Of a DNA stretch of 64,000 nucleotides, positions 16,746 to 25,470 are shown one piece after another (the first letter of the stretch is position 1; each line of letters starts with the position of its first letter). The DNA is from Calditrichia bacterium. Its GTDB lineage: Bacteria; Calditrichota; Calditrichia; RBG-13-44-9; J075. The position numbers and the translations under genes were made by a program. The notes below the pieces were generated by a model, which saw only the letters and a list, made by a program, of their open reading frames with translations, was not told the DNA's origin and did not search any database. Location of the stretch: the NCBI GenBank assembly GCA_028284445.1, contig JANQRS010000061.1:124001-188000 (forward strand), read 5' to 3'.

Positions 16746-19700
16746 TTAATAGCATCATCTTCCGGGTTTTCACATACTCACCGGCCTTCAGGCGATAAAA
16801 ATACACCCCGCTGGCAACCGGCCTTCCGGCATCATTCGTTCCATCCCAAAGATAGGTATGATTGCCTGCCAACTGTCTGCCGCTTAGCGCCAACCGTACC
16901 CGCTGACCAAGGACGTTATAGATACTTAATTGCACATCTACAGGTGTCGGCAAAGCGTAGCGAATCGTGGTGCTGGGATTAAAAGGGTTTGGATAGTTCT
17001 GTGCGAGCACAAAATCTGTCGGGAGAGGCGCTTCTTCTATGCCGACTGGGGCTGTATCAACGACAATAGCGTCACCAGGCAAGTTTGGTTTGTTGGTAAT
17101 GATACGAAAAATAGTGCCTACTTCCGGCATCACAGCATCGAGATTGTCCGGGAAATTCGGGTCGTCAACACTGCCGCCATTCCAATTGACCAGCGTTACT
17201 CTTGCCAATACCTCCGGGCTGCTAAAGTCATAATTGCCGGCCAGACCGTCTGTCACGAATTGCTGGTAGCCGGCATCACCGGGACTGGTATCCAAAGGAT
17301 TGCGAAAGTAGATCCAATCCAGGTAGGGATCGTCCGTATCACCGGAAACCGCATGATCAATAGGGTTGATATTAAAAACCAGACTGCCTGTAATGAAATC
17401 GTAGTCGTTAAGCACCCAGGGAATCATGCGATAGTCATCGCTGGCATCATCCGGCGTATCGTGACCAATATTCCAGATTTCGAAAGGAACCTTTCCCATC
17501 TCGCCGGTTTCAAATACCCAGTTGGCATAGCCGCTGTCGGAAGTGAAGCGAATTTCATAATCATTGGGGATGGCGCGTGAGCTGTTGTCGTTGCGCAGAA
17601 CACGTTCAAGGAAAGTGCTGTAGAGAGAACGATTTGGACCGCCGGTATGTATGCCCCAGGTACTGCCGTTTGTTTGCTGACGGGAAGCGTCCGGGCGATC
17701 ATTGACGCCAGGTGTCAAGGGCTCTCCATCATGCGTCGGGAAGCCATTATTGTTGAAGGCGAAGGCGCCCTGGGTTGGCGGATCTATCGGACCGTCGGCA
17801 TTGGCTACTGTTTGAAAGGCCAGGAATCCAATGGGCGTTTTCTTCACCTGGAACATAATGCCGTCGACGATTGGGTGCGGAAAATCCGGATCATCGGTGA
17901 GGACCTGATCACTCAGGATGATCTCATTTTGCGTCAGATTTCTCAACAGCCAGCGCTTTTCATCCGGCAGGGAACCTTCGGTAAAATCAATACGATATCG
18001 ATCACCGGTGATTTGATTGACGTCGGCAACAATAGGGAAGGTATTTCTTCCTGTGCCTATGATCGGATTTACAGCGAGCGTGTCCAGCCAGACGCTGGGG
18101 GCAGTCCACGGTGTTATTGGCAGTTTGAACGCGCCAATGGAGCGATGGCCGTCAAATTCTAATATGTAATGCTGTTCCAGCGAATCACCTACCTGGGGGG
18201 CGACGTTGATGAAAACCAATTGCGGATCGCGATAAACCGCACCTGGTTCCAGTGAGGTGATATAAATAGGTAGCGGCGATACATTCAGCTTTTCGATAGT
18301 ATGCGTTGGGTCAGCATTGCGCACAGAAAAAGCGATATGAACGGTCTCTCCGGGATTTGCAGTCTTATCCTGCGGGCCATTTTCCCAGAGTATCTCAATA
18401 TCAACCAGCTCGGGAGCGGGCCTTAGGGAGATGTTCTTGAGTGCGCCATCAAGAATAATGTTGTCGCCCTGTCTCTGATAGGCAAAGCTGGCATCGTATA
18501 GGTCTTGCTGATTTTCCACCACAAGTGTCTGGGAGCCCCAGATGCCGTCATTCGCTTGTCCGTCATTATGCAATCCATCGTCAAAGAAGCTCATCGAGAA
18601 TCCTTCATCATCGTCCTCTTGCGGATAGAATTGCAGCGAAGCGGAAGCGACGCCATCGACAGGACGAAAATCTGCGACGTACTGTAATGTTGTTTCCTCA
18701 GGACCGCTACTGTTGTTGGCTGTGATTGCGGGGATAAACACCTGATTCCTGTACAAATCTCGAGTTCTATCAACCTTGGCCCGTAAATCCTGTATGGCCT
18801 GTAGCCGCCGGCCGAATGGGGCATTGCCGCCAACCAGGGCCCATACAACTTCCTGGGTATCTCCGTTGGCAATTGCAAAAGGTCCTGTTGAGATTATAAA
18901 GCGCCTGTCCCCGGGAGGAATCGCATCCACATCACCATTGTTCCCATTCGGGTCGGTGACAGGATCTCCGGAAAGCATCCAACGGGTTGGCTGACCTACG
19001 TTCGGGCCTGTTCCGACATAGTTCGGCGACGGGTTTTCTATGTCGAAGGTTGGGGAATAGCCTCGCAGCCAATTATACCAGGCTTGTGTACCTTCATATA
19101 TGCCTTGTGGGGGATCACTTGGACCCGCACCGGCGGCCATATAGACGAACGAACTTGCCTGGATGTTCTTGTGGTTCAATTTAGTACGAAAATCAAATTG
19201 TGCAGTATCGCCGGTTGAGGGGACTATTGGACCTTGAAGTAAGGTATACCCCGCGGCCAATTCAGGGAAAATTATACCAGACCCAAACCCGCCACTTTCA
19301 TAGACATAGCCCATACTGCGAAGCGAATCGCTTCCGGCAAGATTTTCACTGAAGTCAACCAGATCCGGATCGGTCCATTGTGTCAAATACATATCATCAA
19401 TAGCAAGCGATGATTTGTTGATCAATCTAACTCGTTTGAAAAGCACGTCATCAGATAGCGCTGTATGTTGTATCCAGTATGTATATTGGGCTTCGATCCC
19501 CAGGGGGGGAGCGCCGGCAAATGCGGCCATATTCGTTATGTCTAAATCATTGGTGACAAACCAAATGAGCTGTTTGAATCCGGGGATGCCGGGTTGATCA
19601 ATGCTGGGAGTCCAAACACCATTTCGATCGATATCAATATAAGGAGCGCCAATATCAGCGGGCCAGTTGTCCCAATCGTATTGATATTGATTGCGCAGGG

Positions 19701-20304
19701 CTTCTATTTCGGCCGCTGTTACTTCGCCGATTCGTTTCCCCAGTGACTCGGCTGCATCTCGTGCGAGGTCCCCATTCGATGCCGTAGCTAAATCACTTCG
19801 AATACGATAGATTCGAACTTCCGGATGGTCCGGGGTCTGGGCGATTCCCGGTGCAATGATGCGGCCGGGCGTCATGCCGCTGATATAAGTACTGCCTCCA
19901 ACGCGGAGAGGGATCTGACTTGTAGAATCACCGACAAATCCACCCCAAACAAAACCGTCCTGAAATATCGCTCCTAGCGGGGTGGGGAAGGGGTAGAATC
20001 CACCGACAGTACCTAGAGGACTTCGACCACTTCGACCGTCATGGTGTACCCAATAAATCCACTTATTCATATTCAAAAGTGCCTGTGTCGAACGATCTGC
20101 TTTTGCTGAAGGCTTGAATTCGATTTGTTTGGATTTGGTTTGGGCCGTAGCCAGGAAACTGAATAGTAGCAGTGGCAGGAGCAGGTGGCAGGGAAAGGCG
20201 TTTTGCAGACGGCGCTGGGCAGCAGGTGGTGAGAGTTGTTCGTTGTTAGTTAATCGTTGTCCGCCGTTCGTTGAGCGGGGCGTGTAGTTTGGAGTTGTAT
20301 GCAT
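16741..20304 (-). CDS. Giant exported protein with T9SS type A-like sorting domain (paralog 3 of 3)
   Basis: 1187 residues from ATG at 20304; no ribosome-binding site is evident. The N-terminal ~32 residues come from low-complexity repeat DNA (20231-20280) before the signal core (HLLLPLLLFSFLATAQ). Domains follow the same order as the two paralogs: NKWIYWVHHDGRSGRSP, an acidic DIDRNGVWTPSIDQPG loop, the conserved block PTQGAFAFNNNGFPTHDG / NDRPDASRQQTNGSTWG, and a C-terminal NYPNPFNPSTTIRYALP ... ASGVYFYRLKAGEY domain. It is most similar to paralog 2. The sorting domain implies export by a T9SS-like route; the ligand or activity is unknown. It is the most upstream of three tandem minus-strand genes. 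Confidence 0.8.
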   Translation of the reverse strand: MHTTPNYTPRSTNGGQRLTNNEQLSPPAAQRRLQNAFPCHLLLPLLLFSFLATAQTKSKQIEFKPSAKADRSTQALLNMNKWIYWVHHDGRSGRSPLGTVGGFYPFPTPLGAIFQDGFVWGGFVGDSTSQIPLRVGGSTYISGMTPGRIIAPGIAQTPDHPEVRIYRIRSDLATASNGDLARDAAESLGKRIGEVTAAEIEALRNQYQYDWDNWPADIGAPYIDIDRNGVWTPSIDQPGIPGFKQLIWFVTNDLDITNMAAFAGAPPLGIEAQYTYWIQHTALSDDVLFKRVRLINKSSLAIDDMYLTQWTDPDLVDFSENLAGSDSLRSMGYVYESGGFGSGIIFPELAAGYTLLQGPIVPSTGDTAQFDFRTKLNHKNIQASSFVYMAAGAGPSDPPQGIYEGTQAWYNWLRGYSPTFDIENPSPNYVGTGPNVGQPTRWMLSGDPVTDPNGNNGDVDAIPPGDRRFIISTGPFAIANGDTQEVVWALVGGNAPFGRRLQAIQDLRAKVDRTRDLYRNQVFIPAITANNSSGPEETTLQYVADFRPVDGVASASLQFYPQEDDDEGFSMSFFDDGLHNDGQANDGIWGSQTLVVENQQDLYDASFAYQRQGDNIILDGALKNISLRPAPELVDIEILWENGPQDKTANPGETVHIAFSVRNADPTHTIEKLNVSPLPIYITSLEPGAVYRDPQLVFINVAPQVGDSLEQHYILEFDGHRSIGAFKLPITPWTAPSVWLDTLAVNPIIGTGRNTFPIVADVNQITGDRYRIDFTEGSLPDEKRWLLRNLTQNEIILSDQVLTDDPDFPHPIVDGIMFQVKKTPIGFLAFQTVANADGPIDPPTQGAFAFNNNGFPTHDGEPLTPGVNDRPDASRQQTNGSTWGIHTGGPNRSLYSTFLERVLRNDNSSRAIPNDYEIRFTSDSGYANWVFETGEMGKVPFEIWNIGHDTPDDASDDYRMIPWVLNDYDFITGSLVFNINPIDHAVSGDTDDPYLDWIYFRNPLDTSPGDAGYQQFVTDGLAGNYDFSSPEVLARVTLVNWNGGSVDDPNFPDNLDAVMPEVGTIFRIITNKPNLPGDAIVVDTAPVGIEEAPLPTDFVLAQNYPNPFNPSTTIRYALPTPVDVQLSIYNVLGQRVRLALSGRQLAGNHTYLWDGTNDAGRPVASGVYFYRLKAGEYVKTRKMMLLN

Positions 20305-20521
20305 TTTAGTTGAGTTGGTTTATATCCTGAAATTTGATTTACCATGTATTTCGTAAAAATTCGCCTGCGTTTCTTAGTGGCTCTGGTTGGTCTTCGAGAG
20401 TCTTCGCGTTGATTTTTCAATCTCCAATCGCCAATGCTCTACAAAAACCTCTTAAGCGCAAGAGCTGATATTTGGAAAATTAATTGAAGAATAAGAAGGA
20501 GGAAAAGGAAAGGGGAGACTA

Positions 20522-21091
20522 TTAGAAGAACTTGCTGCCGGCCTCCGGCGGTTCATAGTTGTCGAGGTATGCAAAGAGATCTGAAACGCTATCCGCGAGA
20601 TAGTAAAGCTCGCGATAGCGTTCCTTGGCAAATTTGGTTGCGAAAAGATGCTCGAAGAGGTCCCGTAATGGATTGAAGTAGCCAGCTGTATTCAGGAATA
20701 TAATTGGCTTCTCGTGGTAGTTAAGCTGCTTGAGGGTGAGCATTTCCAGGATCTCATCGAGCGTGCCGAAACCACCGGGGAGGGTAACACATACATCAGA
20801 ATATTGATCCATCAAGCCTTTACGCTCGCGCATGTCACGGGTGACGATCATCTCGTCGGCATCCTGATAGGCAACTTCGATAGTATTTAATGCTTCGGGG
20901 ATAATGCCGACGACCGGCCCGCCGTTTTCATGCACCGCACGGGCGACAGCGCCCATCAGTCCGACACTGCCTCCGCCATAAATCAACGAGTGACCACCCT
21001 CTGCAAGGCGCTTGCCCAGTTCTGCAGCCGCCTGGAAGTGCACATCAGCTACTGCATCGCTGGAGGCACAATAAACGCAAATTCGGCTCAT
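20522..21091 (-). CDS. LOG family protein (nucleoside 5'-monophosphate phosphoribohydrolase)
   Basis: A 189-residue Rossmann-like protein of the TIGR00730/LOG family. Signature motifs are present: GGGSVGLMGAVARAV and PGGFGTLDE (the family PGGxGTxxE catalytic motif), with MRERKGLM between them. LOG proteins hydrolyse the N-glycosidic bond of nucleoside monophosphates, such as cytokinin ribotides or AMP-like substrates, releasing the base and ribose 5-phosphate. The start lies 3 bases after the purL stop, so the two genes form an operon, which suggests a nucleotide-metabolism role. The exact substrate cannot be told from the sequence. Length is normal for the family. Confidence 0.9.
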   Translation of the reverse strand: MSRICVYCASSDAVADVHFQAAAELGKRLAEGGHSLIYGGGSVGLMGAVARAVHENGGPVVGIIPEALNTIEVAYQDADEMIVTRDMRERKGLMDQYSDVCVTLPGGFGTLDEILEMLTLKQLNYHEKPIIFLNTAGYFNPLRDLFEHLFATKFAKERYRELYYLADSVSDLFAYLDNYEPPEAGSKFF

Positions 21092-21094
21092 TGA

Positions 21095-23317
21095 TTAATC
21101 CATGATGTTGCTGATCTGGTTGAAATAGATATTAGCTGCATCAGCCAGAGCGATATCAGCGATGTCGTTAATAGTGACGCGATCACCTCCCGTTGTGCCG
21201 ATGTTTTGGCAGGGAAGACCTTGATCTTGCCAGAAGGTTTCAAAATCAGTGCGGTATTCCGGTGAAATTGATACCAGGAAGCGCGATTGACTTTCACTAA
21301 ACAGGAACCACTCAGGGCGCATGCCATTATACGAGACCGTCACATTCGCGCCGATCGGATGTTTGCGATTAACAATTGCCGATTCGATCAGGGCAATGGC
21401 CAGGCCGCCATCTGCGAGATCATGAGCGGAAGCAATCCAGCCGCTGCGAATGGCTTTCAGCATTGCTTGCTGTGTTTTTTCTTCAAGTGCTAAATCAAGT
21501 GCCGGGGCATCGCCAGTAATTTTGCCGTAGAACTCCTTAAGAAATTCACTGCCGCCGATATCATTGAAGGTTTCGCCGATCAAATAGATAAGGTCACCTT
21601 CTTTGCGGAAGTATGCCGAGGTGATGTGGGAAATATCATCGATCAGACCAACCATGCCAATGGTCGGTGTGGGGTAAACCGCGCTTTCCGGGCTCTCGTT
21701 GTAGAGACTCACATTACCGCCTGTTACCGGCGTATCAAACTGGCGGCAGGCATCACCCATGCCGGCGACGGCTTCGCGGAAGAGATAGAACATCTCCGGC
21801 TTATAGGGATTGCCGAAATTCAGGCAATTGGTAATGGCCAGTGGCTGGCCGCCGGTTGCGACCACGTTGCGCGCGGCTTCGGCTACAGCGATCTGTCCGC
21901 CACGACGCGGATTGAGATACACGTAGCGGCCATTGCCATCGACTTTGGTTGCCAGGGCCTTGTTGGTTCCTTTGATGCGCACCACCGCAGCATCACCACC
22001 CGGATAAATTGTGGTATTGGTCTGCACCATGGTATCATACTGTTCATATACCCAGCGTTTGGAAACAATATTGCCGGAAGCAAGCACTGTCTTGATTGCC
22101 TGGTTCATATCGCTTACCGGTGCCAGGCTATGTAAATCAAAACCCTGGGCTTCGTCGAGATAGGCCGGACGTTTATAGTCGCGCTCATAAACCGGCGCAC
22201 CACCACCCAATACACAGTCAAACGGGGGTACTTCCGCCACCTGTTCGCCATGATGGAAAATCTTTAAGAGGGGTTCATCAGTAACGTGACCGATTTCTGC
22301 GCAGAGTAAATCCCATTTGGCGCAGATGTCAAATGCTCTTTGTTTGTCTTCTTTCTTAACAACGGCGAGCATACGTTCCTGCGACTCAGAAAGCAATATT
22401 TCATACGCGCTCATGCCTTCTTCGCGAATCGGCACTTTGTTCAAGTCTACCACCATACCACTGTTGCCCTTGGCACTCATTTCGGTCGTCGAGCAGGTGA
22501 TACCGGCCGCGCCCATATCCTGGATGCCGACCAGAATATCCGCCTGAATCATTTCCAGCGTTGCTTCCAGCAGAAGCTTTTCAGCGAAGGGATCACCAAC
22601 CTGCACGTTCGGGCGCTTATCTTCCGAATCCTCAGACAGTTCTTCCGAGGCAAAGGTCGCGCCATGAATGCCGTCGCGGCCGGTGCGGGAACCAATAATC
22701 AAAACCGGATTACCATCGCCTTCCGCTATGGCAGAGGCGGTTTCGTTGTGCTTTACAATACCAACCGTCATGGCATTCACCAGGGGATTTGTATCGTAGC
22801 AGTTTTCAAAATAGACCTCACCGGCTATGGTGGGAATCCCCAGACAATTTCCGTAGTCGGCTATGCCGCGAACGACGCCGTCAAACAGGTAGCGATTTCG
22901 CGCCTTGTCCAATTTGCCGAAGCGAAGGGAGTTCAGGGCTGCGACTGGTCGCGCACCCATGGTAAATACATCACGCATGATACCGCCCACACCGGTAGCT
23001 GCACCCTGGTATGGCTCCACAGCAGAGGGGTGGTTATGACTTTCTATTTTGAAGCATACTGCCAGGCCATCACCAATATCGACCAGGCCGGCATTCTCTT
23101 CACCGGCGCCGACCAACAGGCGCTTGCCATCGCGGGGTAGTTTCTTTAATTCGACAATCGAATTTTTATAGGAGCAGTGCTCACTCCACATAACTGAAAA
23201 TATGCCCAGTTCCGTTAAATTGGGCATGCGCCCCAAAATTTCCTGTATCCGCTCAAATTCTTCAGCATTCAAGCCATGTTGAATGGCAAGATCGAGGTCG
23301 ATGACCGGTTCCTTCAT
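21095..23317 (-). CDS. purL: Phosphoribosylformylglycinamidine synthase subunit PurL
   Basis: 740 residues from the ATG at 23317, selected because GGAG lies 7 bases upstream; an upstream in-frame start would add 14 residues. This is the small (~740 aa) PurL type that works with PurQ and PurS. It converts FGAR, glutamine-derived ammonia and ATP to FGAM in purine synthesis. Motifs include MWSEHCSYKNS near residue 40, the ATP-binding GDGLAVCFKIESHNHPSA and GAATGVGGIMRD, and VTGGNVSLYNE in the second half. The LOG-family gene follows 3 bases downstream. A 9-bp inverted repeat (23350-23389) lies just upstream and could be regulatory. Full length and apparently intact. Confidence 0.97.
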   Translation of the reverse strand: MKEPVIDLDLAIQHGLNAEEFERIQEILGRMPNLTELGIFSVMWSEHCSYKNSIVELKKLPRDGKRLLVGAGEENAGLVDIGDGLAVCFKIESHNHPSAVEPYQGAATGVGGIMRDVFTMGARPVAALNSLRFGKLDKARNRYLFDGVVRGIADYGNCLGIPTIAGEVYFENCYDTNPLVNAMTVGIVKHNETASAIAEGDGNPVLIIGSRTGRDGIHGATFASEELSEDSEDKRPNVQVGDPFAEKLLLEATLEMIQADILVGIQDMGAAGITCSTTEMSAKGNSGMVVDLNKVPIREEGMSAYEILLSESQERMLAVVKKEDKQRAFDICAKWDLLCAEIGHVTDEPLLKIFHHGEQVAEVPPFDCVLGGGAPVYERDYKRPAYLDEAQGFDLHSLAPVSDMNQAIKTVLASGNIVSKRWVYEQYDTMVQTNTTIYPGGDAAVVRIKGTNKALATKVDGNGRYVYLNPRRGGQIAVAEAARNVVATGGQPLAITNCLNFGNPYKPEMFYLFREAVAGMGDACRQFDTPVTGGNVSLYNESPESAVYPTPTIGMVGLIDDISHITSAYFRKEGDLIYLIGETFNDIGGSEFLKEFYGKITGDAPALDLALEEKTQQAMLKAIRSGWIASAHDLADGGLAIALIESAIVNRKHPIGANVTVSYNGMRPEWFLFSESQSRFLVSISPEYRTDFETFWQDQGLPCQNIGTTGGDRVTINDIADIALADAANIYFNQISNIMD

Positions 23318-23349
23318 GCAATTGCTCCATCGCAAGGTTGTGTTGCTAT

Positions 23350-23389
23350 TGTCGATCAAGAATGGCGCTTCTTACGGCCATGATCGACA
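23350..23389. promoter_or_regulatory. Inverted repeat upstream of purL
   Basis: TGTCGATCA (23350-23358) and its exact complement TGATCGACA (23381-23389) are separated by 22 bases that contain a smaller AAGAA/TTCTT stem. It lies 33-72 bases before the purL start. No T-run follows, so it is more like an operator or leader stem than a terminator. The regulator is unknown. Confidence 0.4.
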
Positions 23390-23449
23390 TTTTTGCCAGT
23401 CAATGTTACACAAAAAAGCAAGAGGGTGCAATCGGAAGAAAAGAATAGC

Positions 23450-24016
23450 TTACAGATAATCGTGAGCGATATGCCGGAGAATGCTCAGGGCATAGTGTAT
23501 GCGATTATAGACCTGGTTTCGGGTGATTCTCAGGCACTCAGATATTTCACTTACCGGTTTGTCCTGGAAGTATTTCAGTATCAATACTTCCTGGTATCGC
23601 TTGTCGAGCTGTTGGATTGCGACGCGGAGTGCTGCGTTAAGGTCGCGGCGTTCGTAGCGGGTATCAATTTCCGGCAGCAAATGTTCTTCCGGCAGTTCGC
23701 TCCGTGCATGTCTGGATTTTAGTTTAATGAAGTCGACGATTTTGAAGCGGACGATGCCTGCCAGGTATGATTCAATAGGCCCCTTTTCCGGGGTGTATTT
23801 TCCCTCGCGCAAATTGCGCAGAATTGCCATCATAACATCGGAAATTAGGTCTTTATGGTCGTCTCTTGAGGCCCTGACACGGGCTCGTACCATGAAGGTA
23901 ACTTTTTCCAAAAGCCGCAGCTCCGTAATGAGTTTTCCTTCGGCCTGATAATCACCTAAACCTATTTGACGCACCAGTGTATAAATGCTCTCCTTTGCTA
24001 CGCAATCTTTAATCAT
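23450..24016 (-). CDS. ECF-like RNA polymerase sigma-70 family factor
   Basis: 188 residues from the ATG at 24016, which follows an AGGGG at short spacing; the frame extends upstream but without sigma-like sequence. Region 2 is recognisable (DLISDVMMAILRNLREG, then SYLAGIVRFKIVDFIK). Region 4 is a helix-turn-helix (LDKRYQEVLILKYFQDKPVSEISECL, described in pieces; RITRNQVYNRIHYAL recognition segment). It would direct RNA polymerase to a specific promoter set. No anti-sigma gene is adjacent. The divergent lipoprotein genes at 24523 and 25471 are possible targets, but no shared promoter motif was found. It ends 133 bases before purL on the same strand. Confidence 0.85.
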   Translation of the reverse strand: MIKDCVAKESIYTLVRQIGLGDYQAEGKLITELRLLEKVTFMVRARVRASRDDHKDLISDVMMAILRNLREGKYTPEKGPIESYLAGIVRFKIVDFIKLKSRHARSELPEEHLLPEIDTRYERRDLNAALRVAIQQLDKRYQEVLILKYFQDKPVSEISECLRITRNQVYNRIHYALSILRHIAHDYL

Positions 24017-24522
24017 AATCCCCTGAGTCCTTATTTCTGCCTGACACTCTGATTTTAAGAAAATCGCCTTGCTAGCGACATACACTACCCTAATGACTGC
24101 TTTACCGGGAATTCTGAAAAAAAGCCGCGAAAAGCTGCTCAATCTTTCCAGTAGAGGAGATCTGCGTGGAAGAAGCTGGAAATGATACCAAATTTATCTC
24201 TCTTTTCAGAATTAGCAGGATAAATGTCGAAATAAATATATAAGCAGTCTTTTTTTTGATGAATTCAGGTTCCCGGGAAGGTGAACCGATAGCTATAAAT
24301 GTTGCCCGCATGGCGACACTCCCGGAAACGTCGGCTCCATGAAGGGGTCGGCGTTTTCTTTTGGCCTGCCATTCTTCCCCAAAAATTATCGCGGATTCAA
24401 AAAAACGCTCCTGAAATCAGAAAGTGATGTGTAAGCCAGCCGCATTGAGCCATCAAAGCGAAGGGCAATCCGGAGTTAGATCCAAGCTAGTACGAATAGT
24501 TATTGTAGAAAAGGAGGAAGCG
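24017..24522. other. Divergent intergenic region with structured leader
   Basis: A 506-base region between the sigma factor (-) and a lipoprotein gene (+). It holds three successive hairpins on the plus strand: GGTTC/GAACC (24268-24287), GTTGCC/GGCGAC (24301-24317) and a 13-bp stem followed by T-rich sequence (24326-24362). AT-rich sequence at 24220-24260 could contain promoters, but I cannot place one with confidence. Confidence 0.5.
24326..24362 (+). terminator. Terminator-like hairpin in the leader of the 24523 gene
   Basis: AAACGTCGGCTCC, loop ATGAA, GGGGTCGGCGTTT: a 13-bp stem with G-T pairs, followed by TCTTTT. There is no plus-strand gene upstream for it to terminate, and it sits ~160 bases before the lipoprotein start, so it could be an attenuator. 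No known riboswitch consensus was recognised in the two hairpins before it. Confidence 0.45.
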
Positions 24523-25431
24523 ATGCACATTTATCCCGTTTCAATCAAATTTTATGCGAGCATTCTGGTCATTAGCACCCTGTTACTCTTGCTCACTGGG
24601 TGTCAGGAATCAATTTCAGTAACAAGCGGGGAAGAAGGGTCCACGGCGGTTTCACAAGCGGGACAGGGTGGACAAACACATACTCTTGATCTCTCAAGAC
24701 TCGAGGAAGAACTGGCGCATCTCAATGAATCGGAACGCACTGCTATTCTTGAGCAAATGCGTGCAATTGTCGATGCTGCGGCAAATGAAGAGCTTTCCAA
24801 ACCGGGTAGCCCGCTCAACCTGGAAAAGGGGAGCAGTGGCGCCACTTTTTGTGCCACAGAAACCACGCCCTTCAATTTCGACTGTTCCGCCTCGGTTGAG
24901 GATTTTGGTGATGTGGTGAGCAGAAATTGGCTGGTTTGGGACGTTGTTGCCAATCAACTGACCAATATTGGCACAACAACCGGCGCTTCTCTGAATTTCT
25001 TATTGAATAACCCCAACGACGTTGTGCAAATCATCCAGGTCAAGGAACTGGACGCCATTGGACAGGTGGTCAGAATCCAATTGACGCCGTCTATATCGTT
25101 CAGACGCCCCATCCAACCGCAGTTGATTTCCCCTTCGCTAAATGAAGTGGTTCCCAATTCCACCATTCATTTTGACTGGAATGAGTCTGCCGGGCTTGGT
25201 TGCGTGACCTACGCAAACCTAACCTACGAGATACGGGTCTTGCCAAACGACCCGACAGATCCTTCCTATCAGGACAGTAATATTTCCGGCAGTCAATTGA
25301 CAGTGAATCCCGGCTTGCCACCCAACAGCTTTTATCGCTGGCAGGTGCGTGGAATCAACAACTATGGGAATGGCACCTGGCCCAATACAGTCACTTTTGA
25401 GACCGGTAATTGGAACCAGAATGGGAATTAA
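24523..25431 (+). CDS. Lipoprotein with C-terminal fibronectin III/Ig-like domain
   Basis: 302 residues from the ATG at 24523, supported by AAGGAGG at good spacing; upstream in-frame ATG at 24424 lacks such support. The signal ends in a lipobox (LLLLLTGC). A charged, likely helical segment follows (RLEEELAHLNESERTAILEQ ), then a domain with two Cys (TFCATETTPFNFDCSAS). The C-terminal ~90 residues resemble a fibronectin type III domain (IHFDWNESAG, YEIRVLPNDP, YRWQVRGINN). No enzymatic motif was recognised. It is followed 39 bases later by another lipoprotein gene and likely forms an operon with it. Probably an outer-membrane or surface protein; function unknown. Confidence 0.75.
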   Translation: MHIYPVSIKFYASILVISTLLLLLTGCQESISVTSGEEGSTAVSQAGQGGQTHTLDLSRLEEELAHLNESERTAILEQMRAIVDAAANEELSKPGSPLNLEKGSSGATFCATETTPFNFDCSASVEDFGDVVSRNWLVWDVVANQLTNIGTTTGASLNFLLNNPNDVVQIIQVKELDAIGQVVRIQLTPSISFRRPIQPQLISPSLNEVVPNSTIHFDWNESAGLGCVTYANLTYEIRVLPNDPTDPSYQDSNISGSQLTVNPGLPPNSFYRWQVRGINNYGNGTWPNTVTFETGNWNQNGN

Positions 25432-25470
25432 GTCAATCGTACGTAACCAGCAAGGCAAAAAGGAGTTGTT

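Noticed and set aside
16930..17580. Plus-strand open frame opposite the third giant paralog (216 residues)
   Set aside because: The same antisense frame recurs opposite the other two paralogs because the sense genes are similar, so it reflects sense-strand codon usage.
22340..23140. Plus-strand open frame opposite purL (266 residues)
   Set aside because: Antisense to the highly conserved purL gene, no ribosome-binding site, no domain.
24268..24362. Cyclic di-GMP-I (GEMM) riboswitch
   Set aside because: The conserved GGCAAACC and ACGCAAAGC segments are absent; only generic hairpins remain.
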